Source: Schlesneria sphaerica (GTDB lineage Bacteria > Planctomycetota > Planctomycetia > Planctomycetales > Planctomycetaceae). From it: 64,000 nucleotides of DNA. The notes below the pieces were generated by a model that saw nothing but the letters and a program-made list of their open reading frames with translations, was not told the DNA's origin and did not search any database. Below are positions 44,427 through 54,296 of this stretch, piece after piece; the first letter of the stretch is position 1; every line of letters begins with the position of its first letter. The stretch is from assembly GCF_044336245.1 (NCBI RefSeq), contig NZ_CP172346.1, positions 6,696,001-6,760,000 on the forward strand, read 5' to 3'. The position numbers were made by a program, and so were the translations under genes.

Positions 44427-47311
44427 TCGGGCTGTTTTTCCGTCAGAGCAATTTGCTTCCAATAGGCTGTCGCGTTGGGGAGCTGGCCCGATTGGTTCAG
44501 CACTTCCAGCAAAACCTTCTGCCCCGCGTAACGCGCCAGGTCGACTTGCAGCCGAACCCATCCCTCTTGACTTGTCAGCTCATCGTTGATGAGCCGGTCA
44601 TGAATCGTCTCACCGTTTGCACGAACAATGAGTCGCCATTCTGATTTCGGTGAATTGGTGACGACCAGATCCAGTTCCATGGGACGCTCCGCTGGCAAGT
44701 GAACTCCGGCCCTGAAGGTCAGCGGTTGGTCCAGACCGTTCGGTTGCGTTTGCATGACCTGGGGTTGACCGCGAAATTCTGCCAGACGGCCTAACCCCTG
44801 CGTCATCTCAGGTGACGAGAACAGAGGAGCAACCCGCGAGAATTCCGTGGCGAACTCTGCGGCACGAAGGGGGACATCGTCGTCCGATGCGTCCGGTGAA
44901 CGAGTCGATTGCTGGTGTCGGCGTTGCCGGGAGATGTATTCGATATCGGACTGTGTCCTTGCGAGGTAGAGCGAATCGAACCAGCAGGCATCGCCGTCTG
45001 TGGCTTTGAGTGCGATGCCTGTCAGCAACATGGTTCCGAAGTCCCCGAAAAGGTCACGCTGGATTGTCTGCCAGTTCCGGGGCAAATTACCGTGCAGCCA
45101 CAGGGGATGGCGCACTGACGTCGTGACTGCACCAGCCTCATAGCTGTAGGCGAAACGTTGACCACGCTCATCAGGAACAAGTGTACGGCGACGAGCGACG
45201 TCGAACGAATGGGGTTCGCGAATGGGATGCAAACCCTGATCACGAAATTCACCATGATTGGCAAGCTGAAGCTGAATTCGGGTTCCCGTCTGCTGTTTCC
45301 ATGCGAAGAGCAGGTAACGATATTGACCCAGTTGCGGATGCTCAAAAATTGCCGCTTCCAGCCCTGGCACTGCCGGATTGCCCACCGAAGGAGGGAAGAC
45401 TTTCAATGAGTGCGTTCCCGAGAAGGGTTGGTCAGGGTCGACTTCCACCCTTCCCTCACCCTGGGTGAGCTGTCGGGAAAGATTCTCATGATCTTCGAAC
45501 AGCGGCAGTACTCCGGGAGGGTACCTCGTTAGCGCAAATCCACGCCAATCGATCCATGAGCGTTCGTCTGACGGATAGACAACCACATCAACGGCGATTG
45601 TTGATCCCTGGAACCCTTCAACCGGGATCAGCATTGGTTCCGGATCCGTAATCGATTGACGAATTGGGAGATCAAATTCCCCGTATACTCGCCCATCGAT
45701 TCTTATCTGGACTGCAGACGGAGACGAAGTCTCAAGGAAGCGACTACCGTTAAGAACCAGCCAGCGATCACTCTCGCCCACTTTGACTTTCCGCGACATC
45801 GTATAGAAAGAATCGGTTGAGAGGGCTGTTAATTGGAAATGCGGATCGCGGGGATCAAGCGAGTTCGTTGTGTTCCAATTCACCATCGAATGGAGATCGA
45901 CGGGCGAAATTGTCCAGCCGATCAGACCGGCCATACGGCCTGTGGCTCGTCGCGCGACTTCCTCCCGTAACATCGCGGCATCCAGTTTCAGTTCGGGTTC
46001 GTACCAGTTGAACACGTCGCGAATGTCGAAGGGATCTGCTCCCGACGGGCGATCCTCATGCGCCATCTCGGTACGAAGTGTCAGAAGCTTCTCGTCGTCA
46101 TCACCGACTGGAAGTTCGGTCCAGGGAAGTTCCTCGACCTTCGTGGAACCGACGAGCCCGTCGCGCTGGATGATGGATTGGTGCTGTCCGAACAGAATCT
46201 CAGCATTCACACATCCCCCCTCATGCACCGAGCGGTCCAGTCCGAACAGGGTTCGAAAGGCGCGAGCCGATTCGGGGTAGCGGAATGTCAGCGAGGATGA
46301 CCCATGAACGCCGAACCCCCATCCAAATTCCTGATGTCGTGACTGAAGCGGCCCGTGAAGAACGTTCTGATCGTGTTGGTAGTCCCAGATTCGTCCGAAA
46401 ACCGCCTGATGCGAGACGTTGACGGGGAGCGTCATCGACAGCGGAACTTCCTCGGGGGCGAACGACCTCCACTGACGAATCGTGCGGTACCGCAGCCAGA
46501 TGGAATCCAGGCTCCACGCAGGCTGGATGAGTTGCAGCCACTGTTCCGGCCTGTTGCGGTCGCCGTGATGTCGAGCTTGAAACCGTTCCGTCGATGTCGT
46601 CCAGATACTGCCGTCGACTGTTCGAAGCTGCAGAATTCGTGACTTGAGTTGAGGAGAGAGAACTCCCAGTTGCTCGTAATAAGAGTTCCAGGGGTCCCGT
46701 TCGGGCAGATGGAGTTCGGCCAGATCGACAAGCTGAAATTCCTTGATGCCCTCTGCCGTCAGTAGAGTCACCCCCTGAGGGGCCCAGCGTAGCGAACGGA
46801 ACGAGTGGGAATGTCCCGTTCGCAGCCAGACCGTTCCTGGTTGGAGAGTCTGGCTTGATTGTGGAGACTGGGGGGCCACCGGCGTCCAGACGATTCTGCG
46901 CAGCCAATCCGTGGTCACTCGTAGAATGACGGGGTTCGTCACGTCGGGAGGTTGAATATCCGCCGCAGGCTTGACCAGCAGGTAAGGGAACGAAGATTCG
47001 TAGGTGTTCTCTCGACCGGTCGAGTAACCAGTCACCTCACCCGCCAGTCGGTCACCGTTGTCGAACTCGAGGTAGGAAACAGGGACGGGGGGGATCGGGG
47101 TTTGTCGATCGAGCAACCAGCGGAAGGGACTTTCTGTACTGAAGAGAGGTTTGTCACCGATGCGGGCGGAAGCATCGGGTTCGTTCCAGTCGAGAACCTC
47201 CGGTGCTTCTGCCCTGGTTCCGTCTGCAAACAGAGCAGAATATCGGTCGGCGGCGGAAGCGACCTGTGAGGCAAGGTGTAACGCCGTAAGCAGGATCCAC
47301 CAGCGACGCAT
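44417..47311 (-). CDS. exported NPCBM-like multidomain protein
   Basis: A ~964-residue exported protein with a signal peptide (RRWWILLTALHLASQVASAA). The N-terminal ~200 residues are beta-rich, with repeats of the type SYLEFDNGDRLAGEVTGY that resemble small nucleic-acid-independent 'LSm-like' surface domains. The middle (~330-400) has an NPCBM/NEW2-like part (GWGFGVHGSSSLTFRYPESA, FGLDRSVHEGGCVNAEI), a putative carbohydrate-binding module. A second beta sandwich is at ~520-620 and another at ~640-780. The C-terminal ~90 residues closely resemble the end of the giant protein at 16607-21352. The ATG at 47311 (GAAGGGAAATCG upstream) was preferred over GTG 47326. Role: probable polysaccharide or cell-surface binding. 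Confidence 0.72.
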   Translation of the reverse strand: MRRWWILLTALHLASQVASAADRYSALFADGTRAEAPEVLDWNEPDASARIGDKPLFSTESPFRWLLDRQTPIPPVPVSYLEFDNGDRLAGEVTGYSTGRENTYESSFPYLLVKPAADIQPPDVTNPVILRVTTDWLRRIVWTPVAPQSPQSSQTLQPGTVWLRTGHSHSFRSLRWAPQGVTLLTAEGIKEFQLVDLAELHLPERDPWNSYYEQLGVLSPQLKSRILQLRTVDGSIWTTSTERFQARHHGDRNRPEQWLQLIQPAWSLDSIWLRYRTIRQWRSFAPEEVPLSMTLPVNVSHQAVFGRIWDYQHDQNVLHGPLQSRHQEFGWGFGVHGSSSLTFRYPESARAFRTLFGLDRSVHEGGCVNAEILFGQHQSIIQRDGLVGSTKVEELPWTELPVGDDDEKLLTLRTEMAHEDRPSGADPFDIRDVFNWYEPELKLDAAMLREEVARRATGRMAGLIGWTISPVDLHSMVNWNTTNSLDPRDPHFQLTALSTDSFYTMSRKVKVGESDRWLVLNGSRFLETSSPSAVQIRIDGRVYGEFDLPIRQSITDPEPMLIPVEGFQGSTIAVDVVVYPSDERSWIDWRGFALTRYPPGVLPLFEDHENLSRQLTQGEGRVEVDPDQPFSGTHSLKVFPPSVGNPAVPGLEAAIFEHPQLGQYRYLLFAWKQQTGTRIQLQLANHGEFRDQGLHPIREPHSFDVARRRTLVPDERGQRFAYSYEAGAVTTSVRHPLWLHGNLPRNWQTIQRDLFGDFGTMLLTGIALKATDGDACWFDSLYLARTQSDIEYISRQRRHQQSTRSPDASDDDVPLRAAEFATEFSRVAPLFSSPEMTQGLGRLAEFRGQPQVMQTQPNGLDQPLTFRAGVHLPAERPMELDLVVTNSPKSEWRLIVRANGETIHDRLINDELTSQEGWVRLQVDLARYAGQKVLLEVLNQSGQLPNATAYWKQIALTEKQPEEK

Positions 47312-47389
47312 TCGATTTCCCTTCACAAGGGCGAAACATCCATCATGCAGCCAGGCTTATCAGGGTGCGTCGTGGCACCGGTTCTCCGG

Positions 47390-48325
47390 CTACGGCGTCG
47401 CCGTCCTCGACAGCGCGCCGTCATGCATCTGCTTCACGATATCGACTCCCACGAGGTCGCTCCATGCAGCCATCAGGCGTTGGAAGACAGGACCCGGAAC
47501 TCCGGCTCCAATCGGGCTGCCGTTGAATCGGGTTACGGGTAGCATGCAATGAGGAGTCGAAGTGAGGAAGGCCTCGGTTGCTCGCGAAAGTTCATCCGGT
47601 CGGATGCGGGCGGTAACGAAAGTGAGCCCCAGCGACGTTGCCAGCTCTCCGGCGACATCACGGCTGATTCCAGCAAGAACGTGCTGGGAGGGCGTCGCAA
47701 TCGTCGACCCCGTCACGATGCAGAGGTTTCCCGTCCCGGTCTCCGTCAGTAACCCATCGTGATCGGTCAAAAGCGCCATGGCGGCCGGGTCAACTTTCTT
47801 CGCTTCCAGGTCGGCCAGATGCCAGTGAAGGCGGCTGCGGTGTTTGATGCGGGTGTCGATGACATCGTCTGGTAGGCTTTTGACAGAAGTTGTCACGAGA
47901 TGCAGGCCCGTAAGGTAACGACCGGACCAGAGCTCGAATGGGAGCGGGAATGTATGAACGCAAACTGAGGGTGTCCGTGCCCGGGTTCGCTCATGCATTC
48001 CCAGATAGGTCAGGTTCTGACCGGCGGTAACAAAAATGATCAGTCCCAGATCGTGATCCCGTGGGATCAGCTTGGCATTGTTCTGGACAACTTGAAGGCA
48101 GATCGACTGGATTTCGGATGACGAAAGCCCCGGATCGACCTTGACGACGTCCAGCGACTGCTCGAGCCGTCGTAGATGCTCGTCAAGGCGGAAGGGGACA
48201 TGCCGAAATGTTCTTGCCATTTCCGAAACGGACGACCCCGCAACGACTCCCAGGTCAAAAACGGACAGCGCCGCCTTCGAGACGGGAAGAAACTCACCAT
48301 TCAAATAGGCAATCGCTTCGTTCAT
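47390..48325 (-). CDS. class IV PLP aminotransferase (branched-chain/D-amino acid/4-amino-4-deoxychorismate lyase type)
   Basis: A 311-residue fold-type IV PLP enzyme. The family elements are: a start EAIAYLNGEFLPVSKAALSV and FDLGVVAGSSVSEM; the arginine in FRLDEHLRRL; the PLP lysine in TRIKHRSRLHW; the cofactor Glu and loop in TETGTGNLCIV; and GISRDVAGELA near the C-terminal part. Members are branched-chain aminotransferases, D-alanine aminotransferases and aminodeoxychorismate lyases, which cannot be told apart by eye. The frame opens at 48418; ATG 48325 begins at the usual place. It follows the NPCBM-like gene's start by ~80 bp in the same direction but is upstream of it, so the two may be cotranscribed. 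Confidence 0.88.
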   Translation of the reverse strand: MNEAIAYLNGEFLPVSKAALSVFDLGVVAGSSVSEMARTFRHVPFRLDEHLRRLEQSLDVVKVDPGLSSSEIQSICLQVVQNNAKLIPRDHDLGLIIFVTAGQNLTYLGMHERTRARTPSVCVHTFPLPFELWSGRYLTGLHLVTTSVKSLPDDVIDTRIKHRSRLHWHLADLEAKKVDPAAMALLTDHDGLLTETGTGNLCIVTGSTIATPSQHVLAGISRDVAGELATSLGLTFVTARIRPDELSRATEAFLTSTPHCMLPVTRFNGSPIGAGVPGPVFQRLMAAWSDLVGVDIVKQMHDGALSRTATP

Positions 48326-48803
48326 GGGAGTGTTTCCGATGTTCAAGGAACTCAAGACGCGGGAACGGAGGATCGCTGCAAGTCGAAAGGTTTTGAGTGA
48401 TGGACCGACCAAATCCATTGTATCTTGTGACTTTGGAGCGACTTACCGTCAAGGATGGACTACTTCGCGATCCCCTGCCGGAAGAACAGAGCAATGCATT
48501 TTTTCGGTTTTTTTCAGGCTGTTTCTGAGACGCTGGAACAAAAGGGAAATTCGGTGCAGCCGCGCGGGGACCGGCCCTTGAATTCATGCCGGTGCCTCAG
48601 GGAAAAGGTCCTCATTTGACGAATCAAATACCTCGGATCGGTTGATCGCCCTGATGCCGCGATATTCCGGCACAACGGACGGATTTTTTAATTGAGCAGG
48701 ATGAGTTACGATGGGATTCTGCTTCCCGAGAAACGATATTCCGCTCGCGAGAGCTTTGTTTTGTATTGTGTTTACTGAAGTCAACTGCGAAGGGTGACAA
48801 GTT
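48326..48803. other. intergenic region, divergent genes
   Basis: 478 bp between the starts of the class IV aminotransferase and purB. It has several T-rich runs, a hairpin of ACCGGC with GCCGGT around 48570-48593, and an AGGGAA/CGGTG element that resembles part of a cobalamin riboswitch but is incomplete. No ORF with a ribosome binding site is seen. Confidence 0.45.
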
Positions 48804-50234
48804 TTGAACCACGATGTGTATGACAATCCGCTGATCGGTCGGTATGCCTCAACAGAGATGAGCCAGCTCTGGTCTCCACAGACCAAGCATTCGACGTGGC
48901 GGCGACTGTGGGTTGCTCTGGCCGAATCGGAACGGGAACTGGGGCTCGAAATCAGTCAGGCTCAGGTCGATGAACTGAAGGCAAATGTCGACAACATCGA
49001 TTTCGCCGCAGCGGCACAGCATGAGAAACGATTGCGTCACGATGTGATGGCACACGTCCACGCCTATGGAGATGTCTGCCCGCTGGCCCGGCCGATCATT
49101 CACCTGGGGGCCACCAGTTGCTATGTCACCGACAACACCGATCTGATTCTGATGCGCCGCGGACTGGAAATGCTGCGCGCAAAACTGGTCGCGACCATTG
49201 ACCGACTCGCAAAGTTTGCCGCCGAATATCGAGATCTCCCCTGCCTCGGATTTACCCATCTCCAACCGGCGCAACCGGTGACCGTCGGCAAGCGGGCGAC
49301 GCTGTGGTGTTACGACCTGGTCCTCGATCTGGAAGAGCTCTCACACCGCATCGATTCGCTAAAGCTGCGCGGCGTCAAAGGGACGACCGGGACACAAGCG
49401 ACGTTCCTGGCACTGTTCGATGGCGATCATTCCAAAGTGGACGAACTCGATCGAATCGTCTGTAAGAAGCTTGGTTTCGATTCGGCCTATGCCGTGACCG
49501 GGCAGACTTACTCGCGAAAAGTCGACTCGCAGGTCATCGACGTACTGGCAGGACTCTCACAAACGGCGCACAAGGCTGGCAGCGATTTGAGACTGCTGCA
49601 AAGTCGCAAGGAAGTGGAAGAGCCCTTCGAGAAGCACCAGATCGGATCGTCGGCCATGGCCTACAAGCGGAACCCGATGCGTTCCGAGCGCATGTGCGGT
49701 CTGGCTCGATTCGTTATGGGATTGTCGTCTTCGGCCGCTCAGACGACCGCAACCCAATGGATGGAGCGAACGCTGGACGACAGCGCTATTCGTCGACTGA
49801 CCATTCCACAGGCCTTCCTGGCCGCTGACGCGATCCTGATCCTGTATCGGAACATCGTCGAGGGACTGGTCGTTTACCCCAAGGTCATCGCCAGGCATCT
49901 TGAAGAGGAACTCCCCTTCATGGCGACAGAAGAGATTCTGATGGCGGGTGTTCGCGCGGGAGGTGACCGTCAGGAACTCCATGAAAAAATCCGGGTTCAC
50001 AGTATCGAAGCAGGCCAGCAGGTGAAGGCTCACGGCCAGGCCAACGACCTGATCGACCGATTAAAGAAAGAGCCGAGCTTCGCCAATGTCGATTTGACAG
50101 GGGCTCTCGATCCAAAACGGTTCATCGGCCGCTCGCCGGAGCAGGTTGACCGCTTCATCGAAGACGTGATCGAACCGATCCGCCGGAAGTATGCCGGCGA
50201 TCTGAACCGCTCAGTCGAAGAATTGCACGTTTGA
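48804..50234 (+). CDS. purB: adenylosuccinate lyase
   Basis: A 476-residue member of the fumarase/aspartase superfamily, matching adenylosuccinate lyase, which acts twice in purine synthesis (SAICAR to AICAR; adenylosuccinate to AMP). The start motif RYASTEMSQLWSPQTKHSTW and the THLQPAQPVTVGKR substrate segment are seen. The signature GSSAMAYKRNPMRSERM contains the catalytic-loop Ser. The histidines are in GATSCYVTDN (upstream PIIHLG) and in HAYGDVCP. The start is TTG at 48804, nine bases after AAGGG. The protein is somewhat longer than the short bacterial PurB (430-460). It is followed by a hairpin and the PfkB-type kinase gene. Confidence 0.94.
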   Translation: MNHDVYDNPLIGRYASTEMSQLWSPQTKHSTWRRLWVALAESERELGLEISQAQVDELKANVDNIDFAAAAQHEKRLRHDVMAHVHAYGDVCPLARPIIHLGATSCYVTDNTDLILMRRGLEMLRAKLVATIDRLAKFAAEYRDLPCLGFTHLQPAQPVTVGKRATLWCYDLVLDLEELSHRIDSLKLRGVKGTTGTQATFLALFDGDHSKVDELDRIVCKKLGFDSAYAVTGQTYSRKVDSQVIDVLAGLSQTAHKAGSDLRLLQSRKEVEEPFEKHQIGSSAMAYKRNPMRSERMCGLARFVMGLSSSAAQTTATQWMERTLDDSAIRRLTIPQAFLAADAILILYRNIVEGLVVYPKVIARHLEEELPFMATEEILMAGVRAGGDRQELHEKIRVHSIEAGQQVKAHGQANDLIDRLKKEPSFANVDLTGALDPKRFIGRSPEQVDRFIEDVIEPIRRKYAGDLNRSVEELHV

Positions 50235-50276
50235 GACCTGCAAAACCGAGGGGTCTGAGTGTCAATCCGCTTTGGC

Positions 50277-50309
50277 AGGCACGGGCGTCTCTCGTTTGCG
50301 CCTGTGCCT
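50277..50309 (+). terminator. hairpin after purB
   Basis: AGGCACGGGCG pairs with CGCCTGTGCCT (one wobble) over an 11-base loop, 43 bp after the purB stop. No T run follows. Confidence 0.5.
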
Positions 50310-50438
50310 CCAGCGGCGTTGATTGATTGACTGAGATCCCGTTCTCGATGTTTGCTCGGTAGAGTTCCCGTTGATTCCCACAGTGGTGGAACGACGACTG
50401 CAATTCTTGCTTTTACACGTTTCTGGATAGGATCTGCG

Positions 50439-51404
50439 ATGGCGAAGACACTCGATTGTCTCTGCGTGGGAATTGTTGTTGCCGATATGGTCTGCCACCC
50501 AATCGAAGAAATGCCACGGGCCGGCGCGTTGACCAAAACCGAGAGCATTCAGTTCTCGATTGGGGGATGTTCGGCCAATCTGGGGGTCGACCTTGCCCGG
50601 TTGGGTCTCAACGTCGGTCTTTCCGGTCGCGTCGGCTCAGACTTGTTCGGTCGGGAAGTTTGCCGATTACTTGGCGATTCGGGGGTTGATACGTCCCTGA
50701 TTGAAGTCAGCCCAACGGCTCCGACCAGCAGCACGTTTGTCCTTAACGTGGCGGGCGAGGATCGCAGATTCGTACACTGCGTTGGTGCCAACGGCGAGTT
50801 CGACGGTCACGAGATCACCGCCGAGCAGATTCGGGGGGTGAAGGCGATCTTCATCGGGGGATTCTGCCTGATGGACTCACTGAAACCCGAACAAGCCATC
50901 CGCTTGTTCCGTCTGGCTCGGGAAAACAACGTTAAAACGTTCCTCAACGTCGTGCTCTCGGAAAATACAGACACGATGGCGTGGCTGACAGGTGTGTTGC
51001 CCTGGACCGACTACTTCTTCTGTAATAATGACGAAGCCCGTCGAATCACGGGTGAACTGGGTGCCGTCAAGCAGGTTGAGGCGTTGCGGGATCTCGGGGC
51101 CGGCACCGCCATTGTCACTCACGGCGAGCATGGCGCAGTGCTGGCGGGTGAAGGGAAACTCATCAGGTCCGGTGTCTATCCGGTCACTCCCGTTGATGCC
51201 ACCGGAACCGGGGATGCGTTCACTGCCGGGTTCCTCTACGGGGTTTTGCGGGGTGTACCCGAAGAAGAGTGTCTGAAGTTCGGCAGTGCCATGGGAGCCA
51301 GTTGTGTCCGTTCAGTCGGCGCGACAACGGGGGTTTTTAACGCTCGGGAACTGGCCGAATTCGTGTCGAAGACCCGACTTGATATTGAAAACCTGGATGA
51401 ATAG
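50439..51404 (+). CDS. PfkB-family carbohydrate kinase
   Basis: A 321-residue ribokinase/PfkB family sugar kinase. The N-terminal CVGIVVADMVCHP, GGCSANLGVDLARLGLNVGLSGRVGSD and C-terminal VTPVDATGTGDAFTAGF (with the catalytic Asp of the GTGD loop) are all present. It phosphorylates a sugar or nucleoside with ATP in the cytoplasm; specificity is unclear. The longest frame begins at 50352; ATG 50439 has TAGGATCTGCG upstream and gives the normal N-terminus, so it was chosen. It follows purB by 200 bp in the same direction; the shared neighbourhood would be consistent with nucleoside or pentose metabolism but is not proof. Confidence 0.9.
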   Translation: MAKTLDCLCVGIVVADMVCHPIEEMPRAGALTKTESIQFSIGGCSANLGVDLARLGLNVGLSGRVGSDLFGREVCRLLGDSGVDTSLIEVSPTAPTSSTFVLNVAGEDRRFVHCVGANGEFDGHEITAEQIRGVKAIFIGGFCLMDSLKPEQAIRLFRLARENNVKTFLNVVLSENTDTMAWLTGVLPWTDYFFCNNDEARRITGELGAVKQVEALRDLGAGTAIVTHGEHGAVLAGEGKLIRSGVYPVTPVDATGTGDAFTAGFLYGVLRGVPEEECLKFGSAMGASCVRSVGATTGVFNARELAEFVSKTRLDIENLDE

Positions 51405-51423
51405 TCGGACGTCAGCGACGCTG

Positions 51424-51461
51424 GATCGGGGCACCGCAGGAATGGAGTTGCGGGCCCGATC
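51424..51461. repeat. long imperfect hairpin between convergent genes
   Basis: GATCGGG (51424-51430) pairs with CCCGATC (51455-51461), and inside it CCGCA (51434-51438) pairs with TGCGG (51449-51453). The element lies between the PfkB and PQQ-propeller gene ends and may terminate one or both. Confidence 0.5.
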
Positions 51462-51525
51462 GAACAATCGCCTGTGACCTTCATTCCTCTTGTGAGCAGT
51501 TGAGATCGGTGTCCCGGCTAACGTC

Positions 51526-53334
51526 TCAGTCTGAGGCGGCGGAGGGCGGCGATACGGGGGCCGTATCCTGCATGGTCAATTCAAAGCAGGCGATCTCTTC
51601 GGCATTGCGGACAAACAGCTTGCCGTGTGCGATGACAGGATGGTTCCAGGTCTTACCTTCAATCGCCTTGAATCGACTGACTTCTTTGTGATGATCGGGC
51701 TTGGCTTCGACAAGTGCCACCTCCCCCTGCTCCGTCAGGATCAACAGGAGATTGTCCTCCGCGACGAGCAATACCTGACCATTGCCATAGCCTCGAGCCC
51801 TCCACTTTAACTTGCCATCGTTCAGGCCGATGCACATGAAAATGTTGCCGTCAAAGCCATAAAGATCGTCTCCCGCCACGACAAAATCGTTGAAATAAGG
51901 CTTGAAGACTCGGGCGGTCCACAGTTCGCTGACTTTCCATTGGTCCCCGTCCTTTTGGACATGAAGTCGTCGAGTTCCCTCGGACATCCCCGTTCCGACC
52001 AGCAAATCGGTACTCGTCAGGATGGCGGGCTGGGCGATACGGGCCTGTTCTACGGGCCAGTGATGCGCCCATAGCGTTTTTCCCGTATCAGGATCCAGAG
52101 CACAGATCCCCGCGTTGGTCGAAATCAGGAGTTGTTCGACTTCATCCATGACGGCCGACTGGGTTGAAGAGTAACTCTGCAGACCCTCGCCGCCGGTCCA
52201 GGCGAGATCTCCGTTCTCGATATGATAGGCCACGACGCTTTTTCCATCCGGCCCACCCGCGAAGACTGAAACGAGTCCACGACAGATGAATGGAGAACTT
52301 GAAAATCCCCACTGAGGGACGGTCGCCCCGGAATCTTTCACAATATCAGCCGACCAGAAAAGCTTGCCGGTGGCCGCATCCAGGCAATTGAGTACCCCAT
52401 TTGCCCCTTGAGCGTACAGGCGACCTTCATGAAACGTGGGTGTTCCACGAGGGCCGGGACCTGCAACGATCTCTTCGAAACGAGTGGCATCACGGTGTTC
52501 CCAGATCGCCTTTCCTGTGTTGGTGTCGTAGCACATGACGAGTTCGTCACCACCCCGTTGCTCTTGTGTGAACAGGTGGCTGCCAATCACCGAGAACGAT
52601 GACCAGCCCGGGCCAATCCGGTGCCGCCAAAGCTCTTTGGGAGGAGCGGTGTCCCAATCAGTGCGGATGTGAGTCCCCGTCAAGCGACTGTCACGTTGAG
52701 GACCGCGAAAAGCGGGCCAGTCCCCGTCTGTGACCTTGAGTTCCATCGCTTCATTCGGTTCGGGGTTCTGGGGAGTCGGATCTGCACTCCTTAATTCAGT
52801 TAGGAGCTTTTCTTCCTGGGTGGGGATCCACCGCCAATTGAAAGTCGACTTAAAGTTTCCATCCATCCCATCCACACGCAAGAGGGAGAAATACACTCCC
52901 GTTACGACAAAAATCAGGATCAGACCCGTCTTCCGGACTGACCACGGCAACCAGTAGGTGAGAAGCAGCCACCCAACCCATAACACGGCGACCATTGGCA
53001 CTGCAAAGAGGACCAGAGCCAGGGCAGGAAAGTTCTTTCCGGCAACCAGTACCGTGATCATGGCGACGAGCACAAACGTCCCCGCGACCTGTAATCGGTC
53101 GTTCCAGCGAACGCGACTGGCGAAGAGCCACCAGACCAGCAGGAGCACCATGGCAACAGCAGGGCTGACAAGCATCGTCAGGAAGAACTTCAGGGGAAAT
53201 GGTTCACCGACAAGGGACCAGATCTGAGTTAATCCCCACGCGCCCAGAATGACGAGCGCGGGCCATAATCGAAGCTGAGAGGGAGCGGGAGACGCCGTCG
53301 TATCAGGGAAAGTTTGCAGTTGGCCATCAGACAT
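51526..53334 (-). CDS. membrane-anchored PQQ-type propeller protein
   Basis: A 602-residue protein. The first ~175 residues hold about five membrane spans (ALVILGAWGLTQIW, FLTMLVSPAVAMVLLLVWWL, ALVLFAVPMVAVLWVGWLLL among them). After a short linker comes the propeller, beginning DWPAFRGPQRDSRLTGTHI, with repeats such as CYDTNTGKAIWEHRD, CLDAATGKLFWSADI, ALDPDTGKTLWAHHW and GLNDGKLKWRARG, like BamB/quinoprotein-dehydrogenase blades. It would be an inner-membrane protein with a periplasmic propeller. No active-site signature of a PQQ dehydrogenase could be recognised, so a binding or scaffold role is more likely. The start has AAGGTAACTTCTC upstream. It is divergent from the methyltransferase gene. 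Confidence 0.85.
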   Translation of the reverse strand: MSDGQLQTFPDTTASPAPSQLRLWPALVILGAWGLTQIWSLVGEPFPLKFFLTMLVSPAVAMVLLLVWWLFASRVRWNDRLQVAGTFVLVAMITVLVAGKNFPALALVLFAVPMVAVLWVGWLLLTYWLPWSVRKTGLILIFVVTGVYFSLLRVDGMDGNFKSTFNWRWIPTQEEKLLTELRSADPTPQNPEPNEAMELKVTDGDWPAFRGPQRDSRLTGTHIRTDWDTAPPKELWRHRIGPGWSSFSVIGSHLFTQEQRGGDELVMCYDTNTGKAIWEHRDATRFEEIVAGPGPRGTPTFHEGRLYAQGANGVLNCLDAATGKLFWSADIVKDSGATVPQWGFSSSPFICRGLVSVFAGGPDGKSVVAYHIENGDLAWTGGEGLQSYSSTQSAVMDEVEQLLISTNAGICALDPDTGKTLWAHHWPVEQARIAQPAILTSTDLLVGTGMSEGTRRLHVQKDGDQWKVSELWTARVFKPYFNDFVVAGDDLYGFDGNIFMCIGLNDGKLKWRARGYGNGQVLLVAEDNLLLILTEQGEVALVEAKPDHHKEVSRFKAIEGKTWNHPVIAHGKLFVRNAEEIACFELTMQDTAPVSPPSAASD

Positions 53335-53525
53335 GAGAAGTTACCTTCGGTCGAAGATGTGAGAGCGTTTCGAATCGATGCTCTATCAACTATCTTAGAA
53401 ATCACTCTCATTTTTGGCAGCCCCGAATCGCCGGGTTGGTCATGGCAATCGTCACGCATCAGTGGGAATTCATCCGTGCTGACAATTGCGGTCGAATCAG
53501 TCAAGAAAAAGCAGGAGAAAACGGA

Positions 53526-54236
53526 ATGAAGTCCACGGTGGAAGAGATCCGACGTCGGTTTGATGCGGATGTGGAAAGGTTCTCAAATCTCTCGACAGGT
53601 CAGTCGGCGACAGTCGATGCTCCCCTCGCCATGGAACTGGTCGCTCAGGCCGCTATTGCTGCAACTCCTTTTGGACAGCGAGTCGTTGATGTGGGATGCG
53701 GCGCCGGAAATTACACGCTCAAACTGCTCGAACAAAAGCCGAATCTCGATGCGACGCTGATTGATCTGAGCCTGCCCATGCTTGAACGGGCCAAGGGACG
53801 GGTTGAAGCGGCAACGTCAGGTCAAGTAACAACCCTTCAAGGGGATATTCGCGAGATTGCACTGCCAGCGGAGGGGTGTGATATCATCCTCGCGGCTGCG
53901 GTCCTGCATCATTTGCGGACCGATGCGGAATGGAAAAGCGTCTTCGAGGGCTTCCATCGAGCATTGAAACCGGGCGGATCCATTTGGATCTTTGATCTGG
54001 TGGAAAGCTCAATTCCTGCCATTCAGTCCCTCATGTGGCATCGCTATGGAGACTATTTGAAAGGTTTTAAGGACGAAGCCTATCGTGATCATGTTTATGC
54101 CTACATCGACCAGGAAGATACGCCGCGTCCGCTGATGTTTCAGTTAGATCTGCTGCGGCAAGTGGGGTTCCAGCAGGTTGAAATACTGCATAAGAACAGT
54201 TGCTTTGCGGCCTTCGGTGCAGTGAAGTCTGTCTGA
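53526..54236 (+). CDS. class I SAM-dependent methyltransferase
   Basis: A 236-residue methyltransferase with the Rossmann-like SAM-binding motifs: motif I VVDVGCGAGNYTLKLLEQ, post-I LDATLIDLSLPMLERAKGRV, motif II CDIILAAAVLHHL and motif III ALKPGGSIWIFDLVE. The C-terminal part (YGDYLKGFKDEAYRDHVYAY) is helical and would cover the substrate site. No signal peptide. The frame opens at 53436; ATG 53526 has AGCAGGAGAAAACGGA upstream. It has a 60 bp gap to the DUF2721 gene on the same strand and could be cotranscribed with it. The substrate is unknown. Confidence 0.9.
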   Translation: MKSTVEEIRRRFDADVERFSNLSTGQSATVDAPLAMELVAQAAIAATPFGQRVVDVGCGAGNYTLKLLEQKPNLDATLIDLSLPMLERAKGRVEAATSGQVTTLQGDIREIALPAEGCDIILAAAVLHHLRTDAEWKSVFEGFHRALKPGGSIWIFDLVESSIPAIQSLMWHRYGDYLKGFKDEAYRDHVYAYIDQEDTPRPLMFQLDLLRQVGFQQVEILHKNSCFAAFGAVKSV

Positions 54237-54296
54237 AGCGTCCCGTTCCAGCCGATTCTTGATGCGCAGAGACCTTCTTCGAGTCTAAAGTTCCCA

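Noticed and set aside
48536..48600. AAAGGGAAATTCGGTGCAGC upstream of purB, reminiscent of the AGGGAA...CGGTG box of cobalamin riboswitches.
   Set aside because: The other conserved parts (for example the complete P3 loop and the closing box) cannot be matched, and neither neighbouring gene is a typical cobalamin target; a covariance-model scan would be decisive.
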